From: Drechslerella dactyloides
Lineage: Eukaryota > Ascomycota > Orbiliomycetes > Orbiliales > Orbiliaceae
Direction of reading: 5' to 3'
Assembly: GCA_020064725.1 (NCBI GenBank)
Contig: JAGTWJ010000017.1
Coordinates: forward strand, 4,836,001-4,900,000
DNA length: 64,000 nucleotides
The notes below the pieces were generated by a model, which had not been told where the DNA came from, ran no database searches, and saw only the letters and a list, made by a program, of their open reading frames with translations. Numbering within the stretch: the stretch's first letter is position 1; every line of letters starts with the position of its first letter. Below are positions 35,934 to 47,110 of this stretch, piece after piece. The translations under genes and the position numbers were made by a program.

Positions 35934-36110
35934 CCCCTGTCGGGGTTCGTTGTACAGTTACATTCGCGAGATCACATCTCCAACTATTTAGGAATAGAGT
36001 AATGGTAATGCCGCTACGCTGGATGGGTGTAAAAGTAAATTGACGCTGGGAATGATATTGGGCTTGTGTGAAGAAATACGAGATTTATATATAATACGGG
36101 ACAGATAGGA

Positions 36111-38809
36111 TTATCTATCAGCTTCTCCTTGGCTCTGCTGCCAACTGAGATACTGCTCGTGCGCCTTCTTCTGCACCGTCCACAGCTTCTTCAACGTCTT
36201 GTTCCTGCTTTTCGTCACCGGCTCCCCACTTTTGTCGGCCGTTGGGATCCCTTCTTCATCCCAAGCGCTCCACTCCTCGCTTCCCGGTCCTTCCTTGAAC
36301 ATCACGAATGGGCTAAGCTTACCCTTCTCCAGCTTCTCCCGATCAGCCTTCTCCTTCTGCCGTCGAAGCTCCTCTTTATTCCGCTCTCTCTCCGCCGCCT
36401 TTTCGTCCTTCTCGCGCTTCTCAGTCAGCAGCTGCTCGGCCGATACAAACTTGATAAGTGCGGCGCCGCCAGTTCGGTCATCCAGCGATACGCCAAGCGC
36501 AGGCAGATCGTCGTTACGGACTTTATCGCAGAGTCCCAGCAACGTCTTGCCAGCCGGTGTAGCCTTCTCCTCCATTGCGATGGTGCGCACGCTGTCTCGG
36601 AAGGTCGAGAGCAGTCTTACGTACGGCATGGCGATGGTCTCCTTGTTTGCTTCGGTGCCCTCGACGGACTCGTCGCTCCAGCCGATGGCGTTCTGCGTCA
36701 GCGGCTGGCTGTCGAGGCCGAACATGTGTACTTGCTTTGTGATCCAGCGGGCAATTGTTGCGAGGGTCGCGACGGAGTAGTAGTGGCTGTTGGCGCTCAT
36801 GTAGACGTTCGCTTTCGAGATCAGGTCAAGGATTGCGTTGAGGGCGTTGGCGGTGTTGATGCTGTCGCAGAGGGCGACATGATAGGCGGATTTGGCATTG
36901 TCGAAGCTATAATACATATCCTGTTAGTAAATGTATCACAGAAATACTTAGGACTAGGTGCGCCTTACTCTTGATAGAGGGCTTTCTCGCGGGCGGCGAA
37001 GAATTGCGGCACAGCCTCTCCGCTCTTCTCTCTCTCCTGGTCCTCGGATACCAACCCCTTGACGTTGGCGAAGAACTTGTTCAACGTTGCCTCAAAGTTC
37101 TTCGCCTCAGCGATCGTGCCTTCCCGGATCTCGATGCCGTCTTTCCAGCTGCCCAGCATGAACACGATACGCAACCGCCTACTCGTCCAGCCTCCGCCTC
37201 TGCCGAGCGCCTCTCGTATGCTGACAAAGTTCTTCAGACTCTTCGACATCTTTGCGCCGGAGATGGACAGGTGGCCCATGTGCAGGAAGTAGTTGACCCA
37301 TTGGTGCTTGTCCTGTCCTACAACGCCGGACGAAGCAGTGCAAGGGTCCCAGTAGGCTTCACTCTGAGCAATTTCGTTGTCGTGGTGCGGGAAAGCGAGA
37401 TCGATGCCGCCGGAGTGGATGTCGACATTCGGCCCCAGGACTTCAGAGCACATGACCGAGCACTCGATATGCCAGCCCGGTCGGCCTTTGCCCCACGGGC
37501 TGTCCCAGCCGGGCTCACCAGGCTTTGACGACTTCCAGAGCGCAAAGTCGCCGCTATTCTTCTTCCCGGACTGGGTAGTAAGCGCACCCTCGCCGTCTTC
37601 GAGGAGGGAGGTCGACGAGGCGTCCCAAGGCTTCAGCTTGGCATAGTGGTGCCCGGAAGTGCGGTAAGCGTGGACGTCAAAGTAAACGGACCCATCCGAA
37701 GTCGGGTAAGCAAAGCCCTTGTCGACGATCTGCTTAATGAAGGCAGCGTTTTCCGGCACGAATTCGGAGACGCGAGTGGTCACGGTTGGCGGGAGGACGT
37801 TGAGTCTGCCCATATCCTGGTCAAAATGGCGCTCCCAGTACGCTGCCGTTTCGCGAAATATCTTGGGGTCCGTGACGGAGGCACCGTGGAGCGAATCGAG
37901 GTAGGGCGCCAGGATGTCCCTAACCGAAGCGTAGAATTCGTCCGCTGTCGACGGCCGAGATGTGAGAGAGTCTGCAGCTGTGAGCAGCGTCTTCAGGTGC
38001 ATCCTGACCTTTGCTTCCTTTTCCAATTCCTCGCCGGTCAGATCTTCCGCGGGTTCGACCGACAGAGCTTTACCCTCAGGCGAGATCAGGTTGGGGAAGA
38101 TGTCCGCCGCCCATGCTGCAAATGTCGTCGGAGTCGCGGGCGAGTCTGGGAAGTTCTTGTTGAGATACTTCTGCCAGGCGGCGGAAACTTCCTCGATAAC
38201 CTTCGCCTCCACCGTTGGATGCTCCTTCTGATAGATTCCAAAGAGATGTGACTGGCGAGCTCTGATGATAATCTACATCCCATATGAAAAACAGTCAGCC
38301 ACGAGCCGGATATCGCAACGTAGCTATGGTGTGCTACTCGCCTTATCGTCAATGTCCGTCACGTTCTGGACAAATTGCACATCATATCCAAAATAGCCCT
38401 CCATCACCCGCCTCAGGACATCCGTAGTCACATAGTTCCTCGCATGGCCCAGATGGCCGGCATCGTAGACGGTAGGCCCGCAGCAGTACCAAGTGACCTT
38501 CTTCCCGGAGCCGCTGATTGGGTAGAACGGCGTTTTTGTGCGCGTGAGAGAGTTGTAAAGCTTCAGCTCGGTGGCATACGAGGCCGGCGCCCGCCATGGC
38601 GGCTGCTCGACCTTCTGCTTCCCAGAGATGGTGGTCGTCATTTTGCGGGGCAGCGATAGTGGGGCCCGATGCTGTCGGCGCACGAGACAGCTACTAGTGG
38701 TAATGACAGCTCCGCCGGCGCAATATCCAAGACGGCGAATGTAGTAGAGGTGGCGAGAGCCCGTGGCGATTAGCGATGGAGCGAGATGGAGAAGGCGCGG
38801 ACTGGTCAT
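36111..38809 (-). CDS. Cysteinyl-tRNA synthetase
   Basis: An 855-residue class I synthetase that charges tRNA-Cys. The HIGH-type motif is GHLGHARNYV, the KMSKS loop is AKMSKSL, and zinc/Cys-site features (WYCCGPTVYD, HIECSVMCSEVLG, PHHDNEIAQSEA) are present. The C-terminus is Lys/Glu-rich coiled coil. The first 55 residues are Arg/Ser-rich without acids, like a mitochondrial presequence, and a second Met follows (MTTTISGKQK), suggesting cytosolic and mitochondrial forms from one gene. Exons on the complement: 38342-38809, 36969-38272, 36111-36906. Intron 1 (69 nt) begins with GCGAGT: only this GC donor restores IDDK-IIIRARQ, so it is a GC-AG intron. Intron 2 (62 nt) is standard. Head-to-head with TRM61. 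Confidence 0.95.
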
Positions 38810-39067
38810 CCAGCCCGCCGTCGAATTTATATTTTGCCGTGGTGTTTACGTGGTTTGCCAGCCTGTCGTTGGTGACTCGTTTTTGTGCGCGCTGCGTCTT
38901 TGCTCGCGCAAAACTCAATCTTCCCTCGCTATCGTCCTCGTGAAAAGACTCACCGCCATCGCGCCATCGCCGACTTCGATCGCGCCCCTCCCTCGCAGGG
39001 GATAAAATAGCATCCGCCCGTTTGCGACGATACCCGAATTCACATTCGATCACATATCGAAGTCTCA
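38810..39067. promoter_or_regulatory. Shared promoter, CysRS / TRM61
   Basis: Only 258 bp separate the divergent starts of two tRNA-function genes. No TATA box is evident. The arrangement would allow joint control, which is inference. Confidence 0.5.
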
Positions 39068-40762
39068 ATGGCGGCTGCTGCGTCACAGCCCGCCCCGCCG
39101 CAGGGAGCCTCATCGACCGTCGCCTATGCCGACAGCCCATTCCTCCCCGGCCCAGACTACTCTCCCACGATCCCCCCGAACTCCCGCGCCATCGCCCATC
39201 TCACTCGAGACGTCCTCCAGCCGGTGCTCGTCCAGCCGTCCGGCAGCAACGGCTCTCCCTCATCGACACCGGAGCCCGTCGCGAACCTCAAACGAAAGCT
39301 GCCGACGCCCGCGAACAACGCCTCTCTCAACACGCGCTTCGGCTCCTTCCCGCATCCGAGCCTCCTCGTGCCAGCCGGCAGTCAGATCCGCAGTTCCACT
39401 GGTACGGGTTTTATACATGTCCTCCGTCCCACACCGGAGCTGTGGACGCTGAGTCTGCCGCATCGGACACAGGTGGTCTACACGCCGGACTCGTCATATA
39501 TTCTCCACAGGCTGCGAGTCAGGCCCGGCGGCCGGGTGATAGAGGCGGGTGCTGGCAGTGGGAGCTTTACGCATGCGACTGCAAGGGCTGTGTACAACGG
39601 TATTCACGAGAAGGCGGCGAGCAAACCCGACAAAGCCAATGGGAAGGACACTCTAAATGGCTCTGAAGGGGAGGATGCAGCCAATGGAGGGCAGGACCAA
39701 AACGTACAGGACGATTCGCAGGGGCGGGTTCTGTCATTCGAGTTCCACGCCGACAGGGCTGCCATCTTGCGTCATGAGCTCCAGCAACATGGGTTACAGT
39801 CCATCGTTACGGTGACGAGTCGCGATGTATGTGCGGGTGGCTTCGCGCTTACAGATCCCGAACTGGATATCGGAGGCAACACCTACGCTACAGCTGTATT
39901 CTTAGACCTACCGGCGCCGTGGCTGGCGATCCCACATCTCACCCGAGAGAATGGGAGTCTGTCTAGGACCAAATCCGTGAGGATCTGCTGCTTCAGTCCA
40001 TGTCTAGAGCAGGCATTACGGACAATAGCGGTGCTGAGGGAACAAGGATGGGTAGAAGAAGACCTCGTCGAGGTTACGCATAAGCGTTTGGAGGTCAGGA
40101 GAATAGGCCCGGATGGGAAGGAGATCGGATCCAAACCTCGGGCTGGAGCGTCTACAGCGGATGATGACCTTAGAGTTGCCAGCGTGGAAGAGTCAGTCGC
40201 GAGACTGAAGAGACAGCTGTGGCACCGCAAGGAAAAGCAGGCCCGACAGAGGGCAAAGTCGGCGAAGAAGCGAAAGCTAGAAGCAAATGGTGCTGAGGGG
40301 GAACAGCCGGACGATGACAGCGACGTCGATATGGACGCTGCCGCCGATGACGACGACGTGGAAGCCGACGTCGATGACACTCGCAAAGAGGAGAACGGGA
40401 ATAGCAAGCTGCATCTTTTCCATCAGGGAAGGGTGGTGGTACGGACGGAACCCGAGCTGAAGACTCACACTTCTTATCTGGTCTTTGCGGTTCTGCCACT
40501 GCCATGGTCGGACGAAGATGAGGCGAATGCAAAGCTAAAATACCCCATACCGCCCAGACCAGCTCCGCAGCTGAACCCCAAAACGGGCAGAGATTACGCG
40601 AGTGGAGGCTTTGCGCCGAAGTCGATGACTGGGAAGTTAAGCAAAACCCAAGAGAAGAAGCTCAAGAAGGCCGCAGATAAGGCAGCCAGATTGGCGGCTG
40701 AGGCGAGCAAAAGTGCAGCAGCGTCAGACCCCGGGGACGCTAGTCAGGTACAGGGTGATTGA
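39068..40762 (+). CDS. TRM61: tRNA (adenine-58-N1) methyltransferase catalytic subunit
   Basis: A 564-residue intronless gene for the TRM61/GCD14 subunit, which with TRM6 makes m1A58 in tRNAs in the nucleus. Features: the N-terminal LRPTPELWTLSLPHRTQVVY block, the SAM-binding VIEAGAGSGSFTHA (about residues 158-171), acidic partner strand VLSFEFHADRA, and the active-site DLPAPWLAIPHL block. An inserted low-complexity stretch (about 180-220) lies inside the methyltransferase fold, and an acidic run (about 410-440) plus a Lys/Ala-rich tail extend it beyond the 380-400 residues usual in yeast. Divergent from CysRS. Confidence 0.93.
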   Translation: MAAAASQPAPPQGASSTVAYADSPFLPGPDYSPTIPPNSRAIAHLTRDVLQPVLVQPSGSNGSPSSTPEPVANLKRKLPTPANNASLNTRFGSFPHPSLLVPAGSQIRSSTGTGFIHVLRPTPELWTLSLPHRTQVVYTPDSSYILHRLRVRPGGRVIEAGAGSGSFTHATARAVYNGIHEKAASKPDKANGKDTLNGSEGEDAANGGQDQNVQDDSQGRVLSFEFHADRAAILRHELQQHGLQSIVTVTSRDVCAGGFALTDPELDIGGNTYATAVFLDLPAPWLAIPHLTRENGSLSRTKSVRICCFSPCLEQALRTIAVLREQGWVEEDLVEVTHKRLEVRRIGPDGKEIGSKPRAGASTADDDLRVASVEESVARLKRQLWHRKEKQARQRAKSAKKRKLEANGAEGEQPDDDSDVDMDAAADDDDVEADVDDTRKEENGNSKLHLFHQGRVVVRTEPELKTHTSYLVFAVLPLPWSDEDEANAKLKYPIPPRPAPQLNPKTGRDYASGGFAPKSMTGKLSKTQEKKLKKAADKAARLAAEASKSAAASDPGDASQVQGD

Positions 40763-41068
40763 GTTGCATCACTACCCTTAGAGCGGTCACGGGCATGTAC
40801 GATAGATATTTCGATATTTATGAGCATCATACAGTAGAATATCATATCAGTCATATCAGCTGTTAAGCATCTATCTCTTCGTCCCCTAGCTAATTGACCG
40901 ATGGTTATGAAGGGCAAGACAGACGTTTGATTCACTCATGATCTCAGCCCATGACGATAAATTAGGAATGCCAATATAACAGCTAAATTATAAAAGGTGC
41001 TACATATGCCATGAACCAAAAGTCAACGAAATTACCCCACAGGAACCAGTGTGTTCCGTCGATGCTTC
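40763..41068. other. Convergent intergenic gap
   Basis: A 306-bp AT-rich gap between the TRM61 stop and the sedolisin stop; expected to hold both 3' UTRs. No gene seen. Confidence 0.5.
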
Positions 41069-43873
41069 TCAAGATCCAACACCGAATATCTCGAGTAATC
41101 TGGGAAAACTAATCGACCCAAGTCCAGTCACTGGATCCCAGCCTATAACCCGACGTGAATTGTGTTAGTGAATCATATGAACAGACGAGTAAATTATAAA
41201 GACCCCGGCCTTGGATAGGTCTCACCTGCTGTGGCTGGAAATCCAGTGGCGCTGCAACCACCTGGATTGTTGCCAACCGTGATATCGCTAAGAGGACGAA
41301 CGGCGTACGTATCAGCACCGATTTCACGAAGATAACGTGGGATGTATGAAGTATTTATAAATTAAAGCTCTTACTTGAACTTGTCCGCATTATCGTACTA
41401 GAGCGAGATCCAATATTGTTAGCACGTATTTCTTCCGTGTGATGGCATCATTTGATATAATATCCATCGATAGACCTACGAGCAGCTTGTGAACGAAGCC
41501 GACGGGAGGCATATTTCGCTTGAGTCGCTCCTCGTTCACCCGTGTCAGCATGGCAGCCCAGATTGGCGCTGATGCAGATGTTCCGCCGACAAGCATTGGA
41601 ATTGCGTTAACCTGGAGTGCTCTCTATTAGACATGCTGTCACTGTGTGTTTGAACTGCGAATCTATGGAAATGCTTACAATGACGAGGAGATTGGATCCG
41701 ATCTAGACCAGTGAGTATAAGATTAGCCACTTGACGGTATACTTTACTCAGTGTGATTGATTGGGACATACGGCAGCGACGTCGGGATATCCTCGCCCGC
41801 CTCGATTGAAAACGCCACCGTTGGCACCGAGCGTATCTCCGGCCGATATATCGTAGCTTGGGAAGCCCAAGTTGGCACTTGCAAGGTATTGGCTAACAGC
41901 GGCACTTTGGTAGGACGGCCGCGCGTGCACGTTCGAGAATCCGCCGCCGGAACCGAGAGCTGTAGTCGCAATCTCGGTCCTCCTGCTATCCCACTGGGTG
42001 CTGCCAACGGCCAGAAAGTAGGGACAATCTACGCAATTCGCCGCTTTGGTCAGTGCACTGCCTAGGTACTGGATTGGATGACAACGTTGTAGGGACGGAC
42101 TGACTGGATGGGAAGTCCGGGTTGAATATTGTTCCCGGTCCGGTGGTCTGTCCCGCGGGACGAAGACAGCCATCCGGATCGTCGTCGTCTTCGCCACCGG
42201 TCGCGACACCGGAGTCGCCGGAGGCCACTACAAAGGTATAGCCTTGCAGACCTAACTTCATCACTTCAAGGCATTGTCTGTTGCGTTTTGAAGTATTAGG
42301 TATCGATTGTCTATGTAGGTACAGAAACACCCTGGACATGAGTTACCTTCGTTGGTAGTTTGCCGGCAAGCTTAATATGTTTTCAACGCCGCCGTAGGAG
42401 ATAGAGGTCACATAAGTAGGTTTGACGGTACCGCAATCCAGAGGACCCGGATAAGCACCGGGCTTACCCGCATTGTCAGGGTTTGGATACGGCGGATCAA
42501 GCGGGTTATCGGTCCCGTTGGAATTGCCATTTAGTCCGAACGCCTCGAAGCTGCAGTACGACCCGTCGATGCCATCGAAGAAATTGTTCAGGAAGCCCGG
42601 ATATATGTAGTTCGCCTGGGTGGGTGGGTCATCGACGGAGAATACCGCCTCCAGTTGCGGGTAGATTATGTGGTGGGAGGACTGGATATCTAGGTTTGAT
42701 TCCGCACCGGCCATCTGCAACTTGATCAGTGATGATGGACCCTGCCCACCGTCGATGCTCCTGAGCTCGGGTGTGCCCTCGCCAATTGGGACGTTTGTGA
42801 GTAGGGTGTTGAAGAGGTCGATGTCGGTTTCGGAGTAGAGTTGGCCCAGACTCTGGAAGATACCCAGCTTGTTGTCTTCGTTTATGACGGTGTTGGCTGG
42901 TAGCGTCGTGATGCCGTAGAGCTGTCGAATGCAGTAAGGTGTCATGAGCATCGGGTTGGTAGTACTGCATGGCAGTATGCCGGCCAGGAATCCGACGGTT
43001 AGCAGTCCGGAGAGGAAGCTGCTGATAGTCCTGAAAATGGGCTGCAGAACGAAGCCTAGGCCACCGGGGGCGCCTTTCGGTGTCGGCTTGAGAGCTGCTT
43101 TAGGTTGAGGTTGCGGCTCTCGCTTCTTTGCCTTATCGCGTTCTGGAGATAGCGGTCCTGATAGGTGGAAGAGCTTCACCCCGGGTGTGATATAGTCGAT
43201 ATGGTGTTTGATATACTCGGGGACATGATACCTGGTGGAGAACGGGTGTACTAAGGTTAGCTCCGGTGGAGACTGGTATGTCGTGGTAGCAAACTCACTG
43301 CTCACAAGCAACGTTGACTCGTCCGGATGGGCCGTGCTCGTAAATATGATACGTCGTGTCAAGCAATGCCTCGGCTTCGACGACACTGGCGTCAAACTGG
43401 ATCCATTGCTTGTTCCGGGATACCGATACTCTATCCGGGCTAATTCCGAAGCTGTGCAGCCAGTGGAGGACGGCCTCTCTACTTTCGTCCGACGGGGCGA
43501 ACATGTCGATGACTTCGGCGTGGGAGAGGCGTTTCCCGTATTTTGGCGATACAGGGTCAGAGCTATATTATGTGGAAATGCAACATCAGCAAATAAAAAC
43601 CTCATTCTGAGGTTGGCCGCTGAACGCAGAGATGGGATGCTCGGTATACATTTCCATAAGTAAATCATGACCATCGTCGAGATTTCTCTGCGTCAAACCG
43701 ATGCGCATTGGCATGAGAGATTCCCGGTCGGCCAGGCTTCTCTTAATCCAGGCGCCGTTAGGAGCGCCTCTCTTCTCGTGCACGACATGCTTGAAGGATC
43801 TCGACCTTAACGTCCGAGCTGCGAAAACCGAGTGGAGAATTGTAAATGCGATGACGAAGCTGGAGAGCTTCAT
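41069..43873 (-). CDS. Sedolisin / tripeptidyl-peptidase-like serine protease (S53)
   Basis: A 710-residue secreted pro-protease of family S53, acid peptidases that digest protein outside the cell. After a signal peptide (1-18) comes the pro-kumamolisin domain (SDPVSPKYGKRLSHAEV). Catalytic residues: Glu340 and Asp344 (AGAESNLDIQ), Asp479 (VASGDSG) and Ser626 (GGTSAS). The calcium-site end is FNDITVGNNPGGCSATGFPA then GWDPVTGLGS. Ten exons on the complement: 43650-43873, 43299-43562, 42347-43231, 42105-42277, 41772-42043, 41679-41702, 41480-41611, 41375-41397, 41226-41287, 41069-41142. Two internal exons are 23-24 nt. All phases agree. A Lys/Pro-rich insertion with a hydrophobic segment (about 190-250) lies between pro- and catalytic domains. 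Confidence 0.92.
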
Positions 43874-46800
43874 TGTTGTAAGTTAGTGGCCTTCCTGAGG
43901 TTGCCGTGTAAAGGAAAACGAACAACGTTATATCTGTGTCGTGCACAAATCACGAAAGTCATGGTCCGGGGAAACGAATGGTGATTTATATATGTGTCGC
44001 TGTATGTTGTTTTCATGGATGATTTTGGACTTGGAGAGATCTGAGGGTTACTGCTGGAATGAAAGCTTACCATCGACCTTAGATTCCGGGAAGAATGCGG
44101 AAAACTTACGACAGTTACACCCACCAATCCTGTCAAAATGGATATGCAAATGGATTATATTCATCAGGTGAGCGAGTTGCAGCAACATGTAAGGCCGGCC
44201 GATATATTTACAGACCGCGAGAATTTGGAAGAACTCTGAACTCAAATTCTGGTTGGGATTATTTACCATGGCGGAAAACGAGGAAAGGTCACACATCCGT
44301 ATAAATGCTGCTAGCAAAGGTCTTTTGGGAAGCTAGCCTTATGCGCCACCACAACAGTGTGAAATTCTGTCGGACATCCCGGATAGCCTAGGGCCGTAAA
44401 TTATTTGAACGGAAACCAGATAAACCTTTGACGGAGTAACCAGTGGTCCGATGCGTGGCAAATTAGCAACTGAAAATCGCTGCCTTGTTGAGTTAGACAG
44501 AAGTCAGTGAATTCGTGAACCCAGTGTGAAGTTCGGGGTCCAGTGTTGGTGTTGGATATACGGTTGACGTAGCACAAGATTAAGTTTGGGCCCCGATCTA
44601 GATCCAGGCCTTCCCGAGATCCGGATCGGTCGACTCGCCTGTGCCCAGGTGGGACGAATATTCGGCACCGCAAGGGGGCGTGGTATCCGGCCGCTTTTGA
44701 ATCAATGCGCAGCGGCGGCAACAGACCGCCCGTACTAATCACTCGATAATATAATATTATAATGTCGCGAGGCTGAAATACGGTGTTCTCGAGATAGCTG
44801 TCGACTCGTGAACGTTAAACGCCGATGCTTAATTGCCCTCAGATGCATTGAATATCATCACTAGTCATGAATCAGTTAGCAGCTCATCGCCTAGAGGATT
44901 AACTAAGAAGTAGCTGGCTGGGTGAGAAAAGCGCATTTGCATATTGAATTGGCTTGGAAGGCACTGCGTGATCTATGTGGCGGTAAAGGACGCGAAAGTT
45001 CTAGTACATCCATTCTGCCTTTCTATTATTCTAAGGTCTCCCAACTTAACTTCTTCACCTTCTGCCACCAAAGCAAAGAACCAACCCTTTCGAATTCTCT
45101 ACTTCTGCTATTGGTCATCTCTAGTTCTTTATCTATCAGTTTTCCGACATCCTGCTTGCCCTTCAAGTCAAACCTCGATATATCCCCTACTACGGTTGAA
45201 GTAACGGAGGAGTTTAGTGATGCAACATGCCATATGCCAAAGCATGCCAAAGCACTGTTATGCGGCCGAATTTGGGCGTAAACATAAACTCTACTTGGCC
45301 AATCGTCATCTCGTCCGTATCTTCGATACCTCTCAAGATGTGTGCACATACGGTCGCTGCAGGTCAGTCAATATGACATACATTTATCGTCGATGCGACA
45401 AAGAACGAGTGTCGCTCGAGACAAGGTTCTACTGCAAATGAAAACATAATTATAAATCGAGACCGCCGGCGCAAATTTCCTGCGCATGACGGTTCCGTAC
45501 AATTTCACGAGTATTTAAACCTGACCGCCTGCTCCTGGCCTTCCCATCTCTTCCTCCCTCCTCCATCTTCCTTTCATCTCACCCCACCTACACCCGGTGT
45601 GGGCTCCCATGCTATACTTGAGTTGACACCAGAGAGTCATGAGGTCCACCAGAGCGAGGGCGTCGGTAAGTTCATCGACACTCTCAAAGTCATAAAACAG
45701 ACTACTAAACACGAACGAATAGGCAACAAAACGCCATGCAGTATGTGTGAGGCGATCAAGTTCACAGTCTCAAGGCGCTGCTTCGCGGAACATTTCCTAG
45801 CTGGCATGAACTACGCAGGGAAGAATCTGAAGGTATGGCTTAGCTCTATCCAAGTGAGAGTAGATTTCTTGCGTAGTGAACTCTAGTTAACTTTGGACAA
45901 CGGGTAGCAATTTCTCCCCAGCCAAAATGAGATGGAGGCAGATCTCGAATCGAGAAATGTTACAATCCTAAGATACTTAGGGAGGCTCATTCACCCCGTG
46001 CTGCCGATGTTGCCGAAGCCTTCCTTGCAACACGGAGCGAATACACTGGGGAAGAGTGAGCGGGATTTCGTCACCTCCCGCAGTTTATGGAGGTGAAAAA
46101 GGGACATCGGCAATGCAATGCAGCTAGCTTAGGTCTGAGCTGTGGGGAAGCAGACTGGGAGAGGACTCCCAACCATTGGTTTGGGGCGCAGTTCCACGGA
46201 GAGGATGAAGAAGAAGAATAGATAGTCTTGATCGATTAATAGTTCATGCATGTAAATATATAATTCCTGTTGTCTCGTAAACCAAACTCTTCGCCGGTTA
46301 AAGTACGGTAGTCTGGCTCGCGAGACGATAATTCCGGAACTTCAACATTCTCATCCAACATTTGAGGATCGCACCCGTGCTACTTGTAAAGAAACTGTAC
46401 CGCCGTGTTGGTGCTGGTCTAGAGCCTTGATCGATTTTATAGTTCTTGCTTCCCCAATGTGCACTAATTCGACGCCGTTGAATCCTCTGACTATAATCTG
46501 TAGATCTCACGAACTCTCTCTGGGCTTAGCCTTCTATAGCTACAGTGTAACTCATGCTACCTAGATCTGTAGATGTGACTAAAAGAAGTTCCACAGGATA
46601 GATTCAACATCTGGAGCTAGCTAACATTTCCCAGATGTACCGATGAGTTCAAATGCAATACGCGGGTCTACGTCTCACAGTTAAGTTGTTGCAGTCTTGG
46701 GCTGTAAACTGACGGTTATGCTGCGACGTCGGGAAAAGAGGCGATTCAGTCTGGATTATATCCCATACTTTGTGTGTCTAGTTTACAGGACCTGTGACGT

Positions 46801-47110
46801 ACTGGCATTCTTAAAATCGCATATTGTACTCCATAAACTGCGCTCAGTTGTGAGTGGATACTTGGATTTAAAAAAAATTGAACAAGTTTGCATTCCATGC
46901 TTTAAAGTCCCCATCCAAAGAAACGCCGGGCTAAGCAAGATTTTGGACTCCGTACAGAATAAAACCCCAGACAAATTAGCTTGAACAGAGACTGCAGAAA
47001 TAATAGGAGGTCATTATGTAAAAGAAAAGATAACAGGGTATCAATATCATCGTAAAGGTTGCACAGGCTCACAGCCTGCGTGCAGCCCACCGCAACGCCC
47101 ACACGGTTGT
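43874..47110. other. Gene-free tract, possible orphan promoter near 45.5 kb
   Basis: A 3.2 kb tract with no supportable gene. It holds the sedolisin promoter at its left end and the SEN2 3' region at its right. Around 45512-45600 there is a TATTTAAA followed by about 60 nt of C/T-rich sequence, which looks like a fungal core promoter, but no convincing coding region follows. The remaining ORFs are short and show no domain. Confidence 0.45.

Noticed and set aside
36129..38251. Long plus-strand ORFs (281, 185 and 201 codons) opposite CysRS
   Set aside because: They are antisense shadows of the CysRS coding sequence, whose family motifs are unmistakable.
44922..45281. 119-codon plus-strand ORF
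   Set aside because: Ser/Leu-rich product without motif, contradicted by equally long opposite-strand frames.
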